This document shows positions 13,803-21,668 of a DNA stretch of 27,292 nt, in pieces (position 1 is the stretch's first letter; each line of letters opens with the position of its first letter). Both the position numbers and the translations under genes were made by a program. The DNA comes from a virus: positions 1 through 27,292 of the IMG/VR virus record IMGVR_UViG_3300009503_000103; one strand, given 5' to 3'. Below the pieces are notes generated by a model. It was not told where the DNA came from. It did not search any database and saw nothing but the letters and a program-made list of their open reading frames with translations.

Positions 13803-15684
13803 GGCTCTGAACCTGGCCATCTTGCTGACGCTCAAAGACGAAGCGTCCAAGCACCTGGACGGCATCGGCGACAAACTTAGTGGCGTGGGCAAGGCCGCGG
13901 CGGCCCTGGGCGGCGCTGCCGTCGCCGGTGTTGCCGCGCTCGGTGCCGCCGTGTGGGACGCCGCGAAGGCCGCGGGTGAGGAAGAGCAGGGTATCGCGCG
14001 CCTCGCGGCGGCGGTCAAGGCGTCCGGAGGGGACTGGGCGACTGCCTCGGCTGCGATAGAGACGTATCTGCAAAAGGAATTGGCACGGACGGCGCTTGAT
14101 GATGGCCAGGGGCGCGAGGCCATTGCCAGGCTCACGCAGGCCACGGGCGACTACAAGACCGCGCTTGACCTGATGGGCCTTGCGCAGGATTTGGCGCGGG
14201 GCAAAAGCATTGACCTGCAGACCGCAGCCGAAATCGTGGGCAAGGTTCACGAGGGCAACACGGGAATCCTGGCTCGCTATGGCATCACGCTGGGTGAAAA
14301 TGCCACGGCGCAGGAGGCCCTGGCCGAACTGCAGAAACGGTTTGCGGGTCAGGCGGAAGCCTACGGCAACACCTTTGCGGGCGCGCAGCAGAAGATGGAC
14401 GTCGCGCTCGGAAACCTGAAGGAGACCATCGGCGCGGCGGTCTTGCCCGCGCTCACATCCCTGTTCTCTTGGCTGTCGCAACTGGCTACGGGTGCCATTC
14501 CCGTTGTAGAGAACGCACTGAAGGCCGTCGGGCCTGTGATTCAGACCGTGTTTCAGTGGATTTCGGACAACGCCGTGCCCGCCGTGGCCGCCGTCGTGGA
14601 CTACATCGTGGCCAACTGGCCCGCCGTGCGCGACACCATTGTGCCCATTTTGCAGAGCGTGTACGCGGAGATCGCCCCGCTCCTGCAGGCGCTGTACGAA
14701 TTGTTCACCACGATTTTCGGGGCCATCGGCGCATTCATCAAAGAGCACGGCGACACGATCAAGGCTGTACTCACGACGGCCTGGCAGATTATCAGCGGCG
14801 TCATCACCGCAACCTGGCAGACCATTCGCACGACTATAGACAACGCGCTGAAAATCATCCGCGACCTCATCAAGGTCATGACCTCGGCGATCCGCGGGGA
14901 CTGGGAGGGCGTGTGGCGGGCGGTGAAGGACATCGCCAAGACCTTGTGGGATCAGGTGGTGAATGTGATCAACGGCGCGCTGAAGACGCTGGACGCCCTC
15001 ACCGGCGGCGCGCTCACCAGGATTCGGGACGCCATCGCGAACAACCTGACGAGCGCGAAGGACTCGGCCATCGCCCGCGTCAGCGCCATCCGAGACGGAC
15101 TCAACACCATCTGGACGAATATCACCACGCGGGCGTCCGAGGTCTGGACGGGGCTGCGCACGTCGCTGACCAACGCCGCAAGCGGAATCTACACCGCGGT
15201 TACGTCGTGGTTCAACGGGCTGCACGACCGCACGCGCGACATCTTCAACAGCCTGGTGAACGTGATCAAAGCGCCGCTGAACCTGATTATCGAGATGATC
15301 AACACGTTCATCAGGGCATGGAACGCGCTGGAGATTCGCATTCCTGGATTCCAGATTGAGATTCCGAGCATCAACGTGGCGGGGCATGTTATCGGTGGCG
15401 GGACGCTCGGATGGGGCGGCGCGACCATCGGCACGCCCGACATCCCGACCATCCCGATGCTGGCGCAGGGCGCGATTATCACGAAGCCCACACTCGCGGT
15501 CGTGGGCGAGGCCGGGCCGGAGGCCGTTGTGCCGCTGCGGGAGGCCGCGCCAGGGGATAGCGAACTGGTGAACACGATGAAGGCCCTCATCGCGGGCATA
15601 GACGAACTGGTACGTGTGCTGGGCGGAAATGCCACCGCGACAGACCAACTGCGCACCTACGAATTGCTGGCGAGGTTGACGTGA
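13795..15684 (+). CDS. Tape measure protein
   Basis: 629 aa from ATG 13795, with GAGGAG at 13781-13786; the start lies within the end of the chaperone fusion. It is mostly helical with an Ala-rich N-terminus (AAAALGGAAVAGVAALGAAV) and long hydrophobic helical stretches in the middle (about residues 210-340). The end has the tape measure motif QGAIITKPTLAVVGEAGPEA. By the usual rule of about 1.5 angstrom per residue the tail would be near 95 nm. It sets tail length and probably helps DNA cross the membrane. Confidence 0.93.
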   Translation: MGEALNLAILLTLKDEASKHLDGIGDKLSGVGKAAAALGGAAVAGVAALGAAVWDAAKAAGEEEQGIARLAAAVKASGGDWATASAAIETYLQKELARTALDDGQGREAIARLTQATGDYKTALDLMGLAQDLARGKSIDLQTAAEIVGKVHEGNTGILARYGITLGENATAQEALAELQKRFAGQAEAYGNTFAGAQQKMDVALGNLKETIGAAVLPALTSLFSWLSQLATGAIPVVENALKAVGPVIQTVFQWISDNAVPAVAAVVDYIVANWPAVRDTIVPILQSVYAEIAPLLQALYELFTTIFGAIGAFIKEHGDTIKAVLTTAWQIISGVITATWQTIRTTIDNALKIIRDLIKVMTSAIRGDWEGVWRAVKDIAKTLWDQVVNVINGALKTLDALTGGALTRIRDAIANNLTSAKDSAIARVSAIRDGLNTIWTNITTRASEVWTGLRTSLTNAASGIYTAVTSWFNGLHDRTRDIFNSLVNVIKAPLNLIIEMINTFIRAWNALEIRIPGFQIEIPSINVAGHVIGGGTLGWGGATIGTPDIPTIPMLAQGAIITKPTLAVVGEAGPEAVVPLREAAPGDSELVNTMKALIAGIDELVRVLGGNATATDQLRTYELLARLT

Positions 15685-16562
15685 TGCTGTCGGATGTGTA
15701 CGCGATTGCGCCTGATGAAACGCTGATCAAACTGACCGACCGCGAGGCAGGGTTCTATCTGCTGTCCGCGGCTGGGCTGTCCATGCGCGACGTGCATCCC
15801 GTCGTAGGGAGAGTGCCGTACATGGACGGAGCGAGGCTGCGAGGGTCGTATGTGGCGGAGCGCAAGGTGGCCGTGGCGCTCGGCATCGTCAAGTCCACGC
15901 CTGGCGCGCTGCAGGAGGCCGTGGCGGCGCTGCAGTCGCAACTGTCGCCCAAGCGCATCGTGGATCCGACCTCGCAGCACTTCACCCTGCGCGTGGTAAC
16001 GCTCGACGGGCGTGTGCGCGACATTGACGGCCTGTTCACCCTGGCCGACGTGCAGTATGACGGGCCGTACTACGCGCGCGTGTCGCTCACGTTCCACGCG
16101 CCGGAGCCGTTCTGGTACGATCCAGATCAACATCAGGAAAGTTTGTCGCTACCCGCGGGAACGGGCGCGGGCTTTCCGCTCTCGTTCTCTGTGTCCTTCG
16201 CGTCCACGACCATTGACGGGCACATTTACCCCGTCAACTCCGGCGACGTGGAGGTGTGGCCGGTCATTCGGGTAACCGGCCCCGCCGACAATCCCGCGCT
16301 GACGAATGTTACGACTGGCAAGAAAATGGAGATCACGCAGACGCAAGACGCCGGCGACTACATTGAGACTGACATGGAGAACGGCACGGTCATGTTCTAC
16401 GACGCGAGCGTCGGCACGCTCACCAGCATTCTGAAGAACATCAGCGCGGCCTCGGAGTTTTGGAGCCTTGCCGTTGGCGAAAATGACATTCACGTTACGG
16501 CAGAGAATGCCAGCGGCGGGAGCATAACGTTGTCCTGGTACGACAAGTTCGTGGGAGTATAG
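15684..16562 (+). CDS. Distal tail protein (Dit-like)
   Basis: 292 aa from ATG 15684, overlapping the tape measure stop (TGATG). Conserved parts of the siphovirus distal tail family are visible: RDVHPVVGRVPYMDGARLRG, a helix near AALQSQLSPKRIV, and YYARVSLTFHAPEPFWYD, followed by a beta-rich galectin-like C-terminus. It forms the ring joining the tail tube to the tip. Its place right after the tape measure is standard. Confidence 0.88.
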   Translation: MLSDVYAIAPDETLIKLTDREAGFYLLSAAGLSMRDVHPVVGRVPYMDGARLRGSYVAERKVAVALGIVKSTPGALQEAVAALQSQLSPKRIVDPTSQHFTLRVVTLDGRVRDIDGLFTLADVQYDGPYYARVSLTFHAPEPFWYDPDQHQESLSLPAGTGAGFPLSFSVSFASTTIDGHIYPVNSGDVEVWPVIRVTGPADNPALTNVTTGKKMEITQTQDAGDYIETDMENGTVMFYDASVGTLTSILKNISAASEFWSLAVGENDIHVTAENASGGSITLSWYDKFVGV

Positions 16563-16571
16563 GAGGTCAAG

Positions 16572-17714
16572 ATGGCACAGAGTAGTTTTCCGTGGACGGA
16601 CGGCACGGGCGACGGCGGCCCGTACAGCGCTGACACATGGGACAACATCTACGCCGCTGCGTTCCTGGCGGACGGCGGCGTGAACGAGGGTGTCCTGCAC
16701 GGACTCAAAGTGAGCGGGACAGCCTCGCCGGTGTCCGTTGCGGCGGGCGCGGCTGTAGTGAACGGAAAGGTGTTCATCAGCACGGCGACGGAAACGGTGA
16801 GCGTCCCGACGCCTGCCAGTTCTGCGCGCTACGACCGTGTTGTCCTGCGTGCTGACTACGCGGCGCAGACGGTGAGGATTGCGCGGCTGGCTGGGACGGA
16901 GGGCAGTGGGTCGCCGCCCGCGCTCACGCAATCCGACGGCGTTACCTGGGAGATCAGCCTGGCGAAACTGTACGTAACCACCGGTGGCGTCATCACGGTA
17001 ACCGACGAGCGCGCGTACTGCACAGGCGCGGGGTCGCAGCGGATGCCTGGCGAGATCATCATGTGGAGCGGGGCGCTGTCGGGCCACTATCCCGTCCATC
17101 CTCGGACTGGCCTCGCGGACACCAGGTGGCACATCTGCAACGGCGATGTGGAAAACGGCGTGGCCACGCCGAACCTGCTGGACAAGTTCGTGATTTGCGC
17201 GGGCAGCACATACGCTTCCGGCACGAGCGGCGGGTCGGCCACGAAAAACCTGGCACATACGCACGGGGTGAACACGATCACGGTGGCGAGCGAGAACGGC
17301 CACACGCACGGGGTGAACACGATCACGGTGGCGAGCGAGAACGGCCACACGCACGGGGTGAACATCACGAGCGAAGCGGTGCAGGCCGGGCTGCACAACC
17401 ATACGATTTCTTCCGACACTCCAGGGGTTATACCTGTAGGTGCCGCGAGCGGAACGACGGGAGTCGTACAATCGCTACTTAACCACAATCACGGCGGCCT
17501 GACGGGCAGCACAAACCCGAACCCGCACTCGCACAGCGTGTCGGGTACAACCGCTGCGGGTTCGGCCCACTCGCACAGCCTGTCAGGTTCTACCGCCGCG
17601 GGTTCGGCACACACGCACGCCCTGTCTGGTTCTACCGCCTCCGGCGGGAGTTCTACACAGGACATCATGCCGCCATACTATGCCCTGGTGTATCTCTGCT
17701 ACGTAGGAGATTGA
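16572..17714 (+). CDS. Tail tip/fibre protein with a collar domain and His-x-His repeats
   Basis: 380 aa with AGGAGG upstream. Residues about 1-155 form a beta-rich base (SVAAGAAVVNGKVF, YDRVVLRADY) that probably attaches to the tail. About 160-225 resemble a phage tail collar (MPGEIIMWSGAL, RWHICNGD, PNLLDKFVICAGS). The rest holds eight His-x-His motifs (HTH three times, HNH twice, HSH twice, HTH) at about residues 229-365, set in Gly/Ser/Thr spacers. In T4 gp37 such motifs in a trimer hold iron along a needle. A metal-stabilised receptor-binding needle is likely. Confidence 0.85.
   Translation: MAQSSFPWTDGTGDGGPYSADTWDNIYAAAFLADGGVNEGVLHGLKVSGTASPVSVAAGAAVVNGKVFISTATETVSVPTPASSARYDRVVLRADYAAQTVRIARLAGTEGSGSPPALTQSDGVTWEISLAKLYVTTGGVITVTDERAYCTGAGSQRMPGEIIMWSGALSGHYPVHPRTGLADTRWHICNGDVENGVATPNLLDKFVICAGSTYASGTSGGSATKNLAHTHGVNTITVASENGHTHGVNTITVASENGHTHGVNITSEAVQAGLHNHTISSDTPGVIPVGAASGTTGVVQSLLNHNHGGLTGSTNPNPHSHSVSGTTAAGSAHSHSLSGSTAAGSAHTHALSGSTASGGSSTQDIMPPYYALVYLCYVGD
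17259..17363. repeat. 45-bp in-frame tandem repeat in the tail tip gene
   Basis: A 45-bp unit at 17259-17303 is repeated exactly at 17304-17348, and 15 bases of a third copy follow. Each unit encodes the 15-residue block TITVASENGHTHGVN (circularly read), giving one His-x-His site. Exact identity implies recent duplication, so the number of metal sites may vary between relatives. Confidence 0.92.
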
Positions 17715-17715
17715 C

Positions 17716-18795
17716 GTGGCGCAGTATCAAGTCTGGGTGGAAGACGACTCGTACAACAAGGTGGCGTTTGTGAGGTACTTCGCGCGGCTGGAGTACACGC
17801 AGGCGCTGAACGATGTCGGCTACGCCACGCTGGAGATGCACCCAGAAGACGATAAAATCTCGGAGTTGCTACTTGGCCGTCGGCTGAAGATCATCCGAGA
17901 CGGCGAAATCGTTTTCGGCGGGCGGCTCCTGCGCGAAGGGTGGAAAAAGCCCACGACCGCGCCCGCGGGCGAGACCTGGGCCGTTACGGCGCTGGATCAT
18001 GCCGACTACGCCCGCGCGCGAATTGCCGTTCCCGCGTCCGGTCAGGAGTACCAGACGTACACCGACCACGCCGACGACGTGGCCAAAAAGTTCGTGTACT
18101 ACAACCTGGGCGCAGGGGCGGATGCGGCGCGGCAATTCAGCGACGTCTCGGTGGAGGCCGACGAGCACGCCGCGGCCTCGCTCACGTACAACGCCCGCTA
18201 CACGATCATCCTGTCCGTCCTGCAGGAGTTGGCTGACGCGGGCGGGTTCGCCTGGCGATTTGTCCCGACCGCCAGCGGGTGCGAGTTCAGGACGGCACTC
18301 AATTGGGGCTTGGACAGAACGAAGGGCAACGGCGTGAACGATGAGTTTGTGATGAGCGCGGATCGCCGGACGTTCGCGGAGATGGGCTACGCGCGGGACG
18401 CGACGGCGCTGGCGAACTACGTGTACGTCGGCGGACAGGGAGAGGGGGCGAACCGCACGGTCGTGGAGCGGTCGGACAGCGGCAGTATCAGCACATGGAA
18501 GCGGCGCGAGGCGTTCGTGGACGCGCGGCAACTGTCGCTGACGGCGAGTTTGCAGGCGCGGGGGGACGCGGAACTGGCGGCGCGCGGCGTGGAGATCGCT
18601 ATCGTGGGCGAGCCGATATTTGATAGTTGGAAGCGCGCAACGCCGCCCACCTGGGACTTGGGCGACATCATCACGATTTATGCACGCCAGTGGGGGCGGG
18701 AGTTCAGCGCCAACGCCAAAATCACACGGCTGACGGTTACCGTCAGCGCCGACGGGCTGGAGACGGTGAAGCCGGTACTGGAGGTCATCTCATGA
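17716..18795 (+). CDS. Siphovirus Gp37-like tail hub protein
   Basis: 359 aa from GTG 17716, 1 base after the previous stop. The opening (VAFVRYFARLEYTQALNDVGYATLEMH), DHADYARARIA, the DDVAKKFVYYNLGAGA segment and the closing WDLGDIITIYARQWG match the ReqiPepy6 Gp37-like family. That family is found at tail tips, where it may form part of the baseplate hub. The final strands (ITRLTVTVSADGLETVKPVLEV) recall hub proteins. ATGA overlap with the next gene. Confidence 0.85.
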   Translation: MAQYQVWVEDDSYNKVAFVRYFARLEYTQALNDVGYATLEMHPEDDKISELLLGRRLKIIRDGEIVFGGRLLREGWKKPTTAPAGETWAVTALDHADYARARIAVPASGQEYQTYTDHADDVAKKFVYYNLGAGADAARQFSDVSVEADEHAAASLTYNARYTIILSVLQELADAGGFAWRFVPTASGCEFRTALNWGLDRTKGNGVNDEFVMSADRRTFAEMGYARDATALANYVYVGGQGEGANRTVVERSDSGSISTWKRREAFVDARQLSLTASLQARGDAELAARGVEIAIVGEPIFDSWKRATPPTWDLGDIITIYARQWGREFSANAKITRLTVTVSADGLETVKPVLEVIS

Positions 18796-19583
18796 GAGAC
18801 CTGCTGGACAGGATGCGAGACCTGGAGCGGCGGATCGCGCTGCTGGAGGCGACGGGCGCGGCGGGTTTGTCTGGGACAGACCAGACCATCAAGGGAAGCC
18901 ACGACCGTTTGGACAACTTCTTCGGCGCGGGGTCTCTCTCGTCGCGCTGGTACAACCGCTTCGCGCTGCCATCGTCGGCGAACAGCCACGACCGAGAGAT
19001 GACCGCTGACCCCGTGGGCTCCAGCGGCTGGGCGTGGAGCACCGCGCCGTCGTCTATCAATGCCAGCAGCGGATACAACGTTACCACGTATCCGCACTGG
19101 CTGTACGTGTACATTTACGGGAGCGGTAGCGCGTACGCAGACTTGCGCTGCACAGACGCGGGCAACTTCCCTCGGTACAAGCGCGTGCTATTTGCGGGCA
19201 TTCCGAGCAGTTCCAACTTTGAGTTTGTGTTTCGCTCTGTGGTAGACGGGAATAACTACATAGAGTGGCTGGTGCAGCCCGCCGGTGCGTCGGCCTGGCT
19301 CTGCAGCGGCGGGACGCGCACGCAGATGGGCAGCACGTACACGCTGTCGCCGTGGCTGTTCCCCATCTGGCTGGAGTTAGGGAACTACACCACGGCCGAC
19401 TATTTGACGTGGGGCATCGGGACCGCGTGGGGGCCGGCGTCCAGTGTCCCACCCGCATCGTCGGCAACGGGCCAGCGCGCGGCGAACGTGCAGTACATTC
19501 AGTTGCTGTTCAAACAGGCCACCGGTAGCGTCTTTGAGCGGTACCACATTGACTATGTGCGCTTCGGGACAGCGCAAGCGTGA
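18792..19583 (+). CDS. Tail fibre or receptor-binding protein
   Basis: 263 aa from ATG 18792, overlapping the previous stop; the longer frame lies over the hub gene. It starts with a coiled coil (LLDRMRDLERRIALLEA) suited to trimer formation, then a beta-sandwich-like domain with many aromatic residues (YPHWLYVYIYGSGSAYADLRC, NNYIEWLVQPAG, RYHIDYVRFGTAQA). The pattern resembles lectin-like folds, but no family was pinned down. A host-binding role fits its place among tail tip genes. Confidence 0.65.
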   Translation: MRDLLDRMRDLERRIALLEATGAAGLSGTDQTIKGSHDRLDNFFGAGSLSSRWYNRFALPSSANSHDREMTADPVGSSGWAWSTAPSSINASSGYNVTTYPHWLYVYIYGSGSAYADLRCTDAGNFPRYKRVLFAGIPSSSNFEFVFRSVVDGNNYIEWLVQPAGASAWLCSGGTRTQMGSTYTLSPWLFPIWLELGNYTTADYLTWGIGTAWGPASSVPPASSATGQRAANVQYIQLLFKQATGSVFERYHIDYVRFGTAQA

Positions 19584-19590
19584 GGTCTGC

Positions 19591-19899
19591 ATGAGCATAG
19601 ACGCGCTGGACATCATGAACTTGGCTTCGGCGGCGGTGGCGGTCGTGGCCGCGGTATTCGCGCTGCGCGTGAAGCAGGCGGACGTGCAGAGCAAACTCCT
19701 GGCCGACGTCCACGCGCAGTACCAGCGCGTCTGCCAGGAGCGGGATGCGCTGCGCGCGGAGATAGACCGATTGCGGGGCCAGTTGGCTGATGAGAAGCAG
19801 CGCGCGATAGAGGAGATGAGCGCGCTGACGGCAAAAGTTGTTAGGCTGGAGGCGGAAAATGAACAGTTGCGGGCGCGCAAGGGCCGACGCCAGGATTAG
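19591..19899 (+). CDS. Membrane-anchored coiled-coil protein, i-spanin-like topology
   Basis: 102 aa from ATG 19591, with TGAGG upstream. Residues about 8-27 are one transmembrane helix (IMNLASAAVAVVAAVFALRV). The rest is a long charged coiled coil (RDALRAEIDRLRGQLADEKQ, VVRLEAENEQLRARK). An N-terminal membrane anchor plus coiled coil is the layout of an inner-membrane spanin, and a candidate lipoprotein lies just downstream. A structural or regulatory membrane protein is also possible. Another small gene starts inside its 3' end. Confidence 0.6.
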   Translation: MSIDALDIMNLASAAVAVVAAVFALRVKQADVQSKLLADVHAQYQRVCQERDALRAEIDRLRGQLADEKQRAIEEMSALTAKVVRLEAENEQLRARKGRRQD

Positions 19900-19969
19900 C
19901 GCGCTGGCGGTGGTGTCCATCATTGGCGCCGTCGTGAGCGTGCTGACACTCGTAGCCAGGGTGCTATGA
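19859..19969 (+). CDS. 36-aa membrane peptide nested over two gene ends
   Basis: ATG 19859 has a textbook ribosome site (GGAGG at 19848-19852) inside the end of the coiled-coil gene, in another frame. It encodes 36 aa with one hydrophobic helix at about residues 15-33 (ALAVVSIIGAVVSVLTLVA) after a short basic N-terminus. Its stop overlaps the next ATG (ATGA), which makes translational coupling likely. Size and layout resemble small holin- or antiholin-like or regulatory membrane peptides. Confidence 0.55.
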   Translation: MNSCGRARADARISALAVVSIIGAVVSVLTLVARVL

Positions 19970-20946
19970 TTCGCGTCAGAGTTGCGATACTTTTTGCCGC
20001 GATGGTAGCACTGCTGGCTCGGTGTGTGCCAAGTGGTATCATAGAGCGGCAGGAGGGGCTGGAGACCCGCGTCGCAGCGCTGGAGACGTATGTCGCCATG
20101 CCGCCCACGGCCACGCCTACGCTCGGTCCGAGTGCCACGTCCACGGCCACGGAGACGCCGACCCTGGCCACGGCTACCTTGACGCGGACGCCGACGGCGA
20201 TGCCCGCACCGACGCGCACGTTGACGCCCACCCCGACGCTGACTGCTGCCCCGACTGCCACGGCGACGGCCACGCCTACGGCCACGTGGAGCGGTGCGGA
20301 AACGTTGACCGTGCGCGGGCCTGCGACGTTCCAGCCTGCCAGTACTATTGTGTTGGAAATCGTGTGGCAAGGCGGTGCGGGTCAATTGCGCCTGGAGACG
20401 CCGCAGCGTGTCGGGTACTATGATACGCCAGGCGATTGTGGCGGCACGTGCTGGACGGTGGGCGGGCCGACGGAGCGTTTTGTGCAACTCTGGATGTTCA
20501 GCACCTGGCGGAGCGGTGAGGCGGCCACGTTCACGGTGTCGGTCTGGAGGGGGGATAATCTTGTAGCGAAGCAGCAAATTTTAGTATCCTGCGGCAATGT
20601 GCAGGGAACGCCGACGCCTGGGCCGACCGCGACCAGGACGCGCACGGCAACACCGACGGCGACGCGGGCGGCCATACAAACGTGGCCCGTGCGCACGTGG
20701 CAATTCCAGGACAATCCAAGCGATAGCGAGTTGCTCTGGCTGTATGTGTGCAATTTCCCCGTGGGCGCGCCAGGCGGAGAGGTGTGGAGTTACAGCACGA
20801 CGTTTATGCCGCTGGACTGGGAGCGCGCGGTCGGACATACGTGGCTGATTTTGGAGACGGGCGGCGGCGATGTCTGGCTGTGGGTGGACACGTTCGCGCC
20901 GCTGGACGTGTGCGAAATCAAGTGGACGGGGAGAGCATGGCAGTAG
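19966..20946 (+). CDS. Secreted or lipid-anchored protein with Thr/Pro-rich linkers
   Basis: 326 aa. An N-terminal signal (RVAILFAAMVALLARC) ends at Cys in an atypical lipobox (LARC). A short coiled coil (ERQEGLETRVAALETYV) follows, then about 60 residues of Thr/Pro/Ala linker. A beta domain contains a Cys pair (DCGGTCW). A second TP linker (GTPTPGPTATRTR) leads to a C-terminal Trp-rich domain (VWSYSTTFMPLDWERAVGH). The linkers resemble those of Chloroflexota surface proteins. Candidates are superinfection exclusion, outer spanin or a cell-surface moron. It overlaps the next gene by 10 bases. Confidence 0.6.
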   Translation: MIRVRVAILFAAMVALLARCVPSGIIERQEGLETRVAALETYVAMPPTATPTLGPSATSTATETPTLATATLTRTPTAMPAPTRTLTPTPTLTAAPTATATATPTATWSGAETLTVRGPATFQPASTIVLEIVWQGGAGQLRLETPQRVGYYDTPGDCGGTCWTVGGPTERFVQLWMFSTWRSGEAATFTVSVWRGDNLVAKQQILVSCGNVQGTPTPGPTATRTRTATPTATRAAIQTWPVRTWQFQDNPSDSELLWLYVCNFPVGAPGGEVWSYSTTFMPLDWERAVGHTWLILETGGGDVWLWVDTFAPLDVCEIKWTGRAWQ

Positions 20947-21530
20947 CAGGCGACACAACGGAGCGCGTTATCGCTCTACGCCGCGCGGGATGGGCGGTTA
21001 CGGCGATTGCGCGGGAGTTGGGGATTAGTGTGAGCACGGTCTATCGCCGCTTACCGCCTGAACTGCGGCGCGGGGAAATACGCGGGCGCGACGCGGCGAA
21101 CGTCAAAACGCTGGGCGACTCGCTCCGTCGCTGGCATGAGCGAATGCGCGCACGCGGGCTTCCGCGCAATGGAAGCGTTACCATTGAGGGCCGCGAGGTT
21201 ATTCGCACGGGCTGGCGTGAGCCTGACCGTGTGGCGCTAGAACGGGCGCGAGAGATGTACGCGGATGGCAAGGTTGCGGTCAAGGAGATTGCGCGGCGGT
21301 GCGGGATAAGCGTCAGCACGCTGTATAAGTACGTGCGCCTGCGCTATCCGCGCGACTTTCGCAACCCTCGCCTCGGCGGATACCGTCCTGGCAGCGCGGC
21401 GACGTTGCGCAGATGGCATGAGGAATTGAGGCGGCTGGGGCTGCCGCGTGATGGCAGCGTTACTGTGCGGGATGGGCGGGTGGTAGAGACCGGACGGAAG
21501 CGGCCCGCCAGGTGGCCGTGGTGTAGATAG
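20937..21530 (+). CDS. Internally duplicated HTH DNA-binding protein
   Basis: 197 aa from ATG 20937 (GGGGAGAG upstream). Two halves share the same plan. HTH1 (VTAIARELGISVSTVYRRL) and HTH2 (VKEIARRCGISVSTLYKYV) are recombinase/Hin-type helices. Each is followed by a matching module: LRRWHERMRARGLPRNGSVT with GREVIRTG in the first, LRRWHEELRRLGLPRDGSVT with GRVVETG in the second. Four DNA contacts by one chain, or binding of paired sites, are suggested. There is no catalytic domain, so it is not a recombinase. It may regulate the lysis genes or the leftward RNA beside it. Confidence 0.7.
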   Translation: MAVAGDTTERVIALRRAGWAVTAIARELGISVSTVYRRLPPELRRGEIRGRDAANVKTLGDSLRRWHERMRARGLPRNGSVTIEGREVIRTGWREPDRVALERAREMYADGKVAVKEIARRCGISVSTLYKYVRLRYPRDFRNPRLGGYRPGSAATLRRWHEELRRLGLPRDGSVTVRDGRVVETGRKRPARWPWCR

Positions 21531-21531
21531 G

Positions 21532-21633
21532 AAAACGCCCCTGGCGCTGACCCCGCCTTTTGTGGGGGGCTTCCGCACGCTGGGTGCGGGTTGCGCGCCA
21601 GGTGGCGCTTCCAACACCAAACCGGTCTGGTTC
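21532..21633 (-). ncRNA. Candidate leftward structured RNA with terminator-like end
   Basis: On the minus strand, about 100 bases after a promoter can fold into a branched structure. The outer stem is CGCC plus CCTGGCGC (21536-21547) with GCGCCAGG plus GGCG (21595-21607, one bulge), 12 bp in all, and TTTT follows on the minus strand. Inside are two hairpins: CCCC/GGGG near 21551-21567 and CCGCAC/GTGCGG (21573-21578 with 21584-21589). A competing GCGCCA/TGGCGC hairpin is also possible. No protein is encoded in this gap. Confidence 0.5.
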
Positions 21634-21639
21634 GCCAGT

Positions 21640-21668
21640 AGTATAGCACAAAAAGGGGGGAAGTGCAA
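21640..21668 (-). promoter_or_regulatory. Leftward promoter, TTGCAC-17-TATACT
   Basis: On the minus strand TTGCAC (21663-21668) and TATACT (21640-21645) are 17 bases apart, and TGC before the -10 makes it an extended -10. It overlaps the ribosome site of the endolysin gene on the plus strand, so its firing could interfere with that gene. Start is expected near 21633. Confidence 0.6.

Noticed and set aside
14469-15359. 296-codon second frame on the plus strand
   Set aside because: Lies wholly within the tape measure gene and gives a His/Arg/Gly-rich product typical of an out-of-frame reading.
13621-15648. 675-codon open frame on the minus strand
   Set aside because: It mirrors the tape measure gene; GC-rich codons leave few stops on the other strand. 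The product is His/Arg-rich without domains.
21536-21607. tRNA-like cloverleaf
   Set aside because: Only two inner arms, no T-loop consensus and no anticodon arm of the right size.
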